Assembly (NCBI GenBank): GCA_025667525.1
Contig: JANFOE010000050.1
Span: 868,001-932,000, forward strand
Length of the DNA: 64,000 nucleotides
Origin: Glebionis coronaria
Lineage: Eukaryota; Streptophyta; Magnoliopsida; Asterales; Asteraceae
Reading direction: 5' to 3'
This document shows, piece after piece, positions 62,254 through 64,000 of the stretch. The first letter of the stretch is position 1. Every line of letters begins with the position of its first letter. Below the pieces are notes generated by a model that had not been told where the DNA came from, did no database searches, and saw only the letters and a list, made by a program, of their open reading frames with translations. The position numbers and the translations under genes are program-made.

Positions 62254-63609
62254 TGTAATAAGTCGAAACATAAAGAAGCCCTAGGGACTGTTTCTTCCAT
62301 TATATGAAAGTTATAAAACCTAGTTACAAATAGGAGGACTAAATATGCCATAACCCGAAAGTATTACAAGCTCTAGGTACCTAAAGTGTAAAATCTGAAA
62401 GTTTTACTTTACTTAAAATATGGAGGGACTAGTTTTGCAACATTCCGAAACTTTAACAAACCCTAACCCTTATTGTATTTTTAAATTTAGTAGAACTTAA
62501 ATAAACCCTAAATCATAAGGATTTAAAGTATAAATTCTTAAACTTGTAACTTATAAATTATTTTATAAATGTTTGGAAAATTTTTGAGAACTTTAAAATT
62601 AAATAAAATATTGATATTTTACTTTACAAAATAAAATATTTAGATTCTACTTTATGAGATAAATTGTATAAACCATATGGATGTGTATAATTAAATACAT
62701 GTACTTATATACTTTTACAAAATAAAATTATATGAACGTTAAATAAATTGAATACAAGTACGTATACAATAATTATAAGTAAAATATTTGTTAAGACTGT
62801 ACTATTTGATTAGGCAGTAGCTTGTGGCGTGAGAATTATTTGGATATTCATATTATACAGCTATTGCAACTCTAAGGTAAGTTTACAGCCCCATATGAAC
62901 TATTGATAAACTTTTCCTTTACGGGCGAGAAAACATGCAACTATTTTATTTGACATAACTGAATTGTATAAACTTGATTACGATTGACTATTATAGAAAC
63001 TGTTAAATTATTGTAATTGCCCGAATGTTATAAATAGATCTATTTGGGACTGACCATCCCCATTTGGGTGAGTCATGCTCACTGTGCCTTGGCCGGGACA
63101 ACAGATGTAGACCATGTTGCAACTGGTTTCGGTGTCTTTTTGTAGGACACCAAGTTCTCATCTGTTAAGGACTATGGAAAGTTTAGCTTCAGTTTCGAGT
63201 AATAGAAAATGTAATCTACCCTTCTTAGTAAAAATGCTTTGTGCATTGTTACTACTATAATTGATGTATGTCCAAACTAATCTTTATTAAACCTGTAAAT
63301 CCACCAACTTTATGTTGACCCTCTAAGCATGTTTTTTCTCAGGAAAATGAAGTTAATACGTGGTGTGTGCATGGAATCAAGCATCATTGTAATCTGCATT
63401 GTAGGACTCATCAGGGGTTCTATTAGGCAAAAATAAACATCTTACTTATATCATGTTGAAGACAATTTTTATAAATTTGTACAATGATCATGTAATATGT
63501 TTTGAATAATTTTTTATCTTATGCTCTATGAACTATGTGCTATCGATCCACCCTTGTGACATCTCAATTGATAATTCCGCAATATTTTGACCCAACCCGG
63601 GGTGTCACA
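62254..63609 (+). repeat. 5' LTR of element G, end part
   Basis: 1.36 kb ending CCCGGGGTGTCACA directly before the PBS context. Homologous to the sense strand of the F LTR: CCACCAACTT...GTTGACC...TTTTTCTCAGG (63293-63343), then CATGTAATATGTTTT and GCTATCGATCCACCC near the end. Its upstream part lies left of E. Confidence 0.82.
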
Positions 63610-63614
63610 GAGAA

Positions 63615-63626
63615 TGGTATCAGAGC
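63615..63626 (+). promoter_or_regulatory. Primer-binding site of element G
   Basis: TGGTATCAGAGC, five bases after the LTR end; initiator-Met type. Confidence 0.92.
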
Positions 63627-63982
63627 ATTAGTTATAGAGAACCAGATAATTTTTTTATACAAAATAAAAATAAAATAATTTTTCTTTTATTTAAAACTGG
63701 ACTAACTTTACAAAAAACTTTTGGGATTTTTTGGGACCATAATAGTCAAGCATGTACATCGTAGGGCATGTATGTATGTTACATGAACTAAGTGTGCATT
63801 GATATTTCTTTTGTCTGGTAACTAATTATATATATAAATATTAGTATATATATATCCTTAAAACATTGCGATGTTTGTTTAAAAAGGTATACTTCATAAT
63901 CTTGTAACCAAAAATAATATTTTCTTTTGTTTGTAAGCTTATACTTACTTCAAATTTAAAATAATATTATTTTCAGAGTATC
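63627..63982 (+). other. Leader of element G
   Basis: 356 bp, AT-rich, similar to the F leader at both ends (GTTATAGAGAACCAGAT; TTTCAGAGTATC before the ATG). Confidence 0.6.
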
Positions 63983-64000
63983 ATGACTCCAACTACTTCA
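63983..64000 (+). CDS. Start of the element G upstream ORF (cut by window end)
   Basis: ATG followed by ACTCCAACTACTTCA (MTPTTS). Position, preceding TATC and first residues match the upstream ORF of F (MTTPTI). Only six codons are visible. Confidence 0.5.

Overview
This window is plant nuclear DNA made almost entirely of nested Ty3/gypsy LTR retrotransposons; I found no host gene. AT-rich sequence, 2-3.7 kb LTRs and plant-type primer-binding sites point to a large, repeat-rich eudicot genome. The protein types (gag-protease with a DLGAS active site, and a PPRKR...YEVGE upstream ORF ahead of a Tekay-type gag-pol) remind me most of predicted retroelement proteins from Asteraceae. That placement is from memory and not tested.

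Layout, with my own labels. Element A (+) occupies 1-300 and 16627-~23472; its 5' LTR lies left of the window. Element B (+, 301-16621, TSD CACAT) is inserted in the gag of A. B itself carries a solo LTR (7897-11383, TSD CCTCG) of the family to which D and E belong. Element G (+) starts somewhere after 23472. Its 5' LTR is interrupted by element E (+, 24063-62248, TSD ACTTT), and its primer-binding site and first ORF appear at 63615-64000. E is interrupted twice: D (-, 25905-38215, TSD ACATA), of the same family, lies inverted inside the 5' LTR of E, and F (-, 41228-54869, TSD CCATC) lies in its internal region. All five insertions end in TG...CA (one E terminus is mutated to TA) and have exact 5-bp target duplications, so their order of arrival can be read.

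A and B encode gag and protease but no reverse transcriptase, RNase H or integrase. An acidic, then hydrophobic tail and about 2 kb of shared noncoding DNA stand where pol would be. F is a Tekay/Del-like chromovirus with one long gag-pol frame broken by seven stops and an upstream coiled-coil ORF. D and E are related to that lineage, but their pol is ruined and they share the same disabling lesions, which suggests they moved using proteins supplied in trans. Decay of this kind means no element here looks autonomous today.

The most interesting signal is a small stem-loop with an AGGA (once AGGG) loop just upstream of the polypurine tract in all five elements whose 3' internal end is visible. 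Its stem bases change in compensating pairs between families. In A and B the hairpin plus polypurine tract also occurs a second time about 1.4-1.6 kb further upstream.
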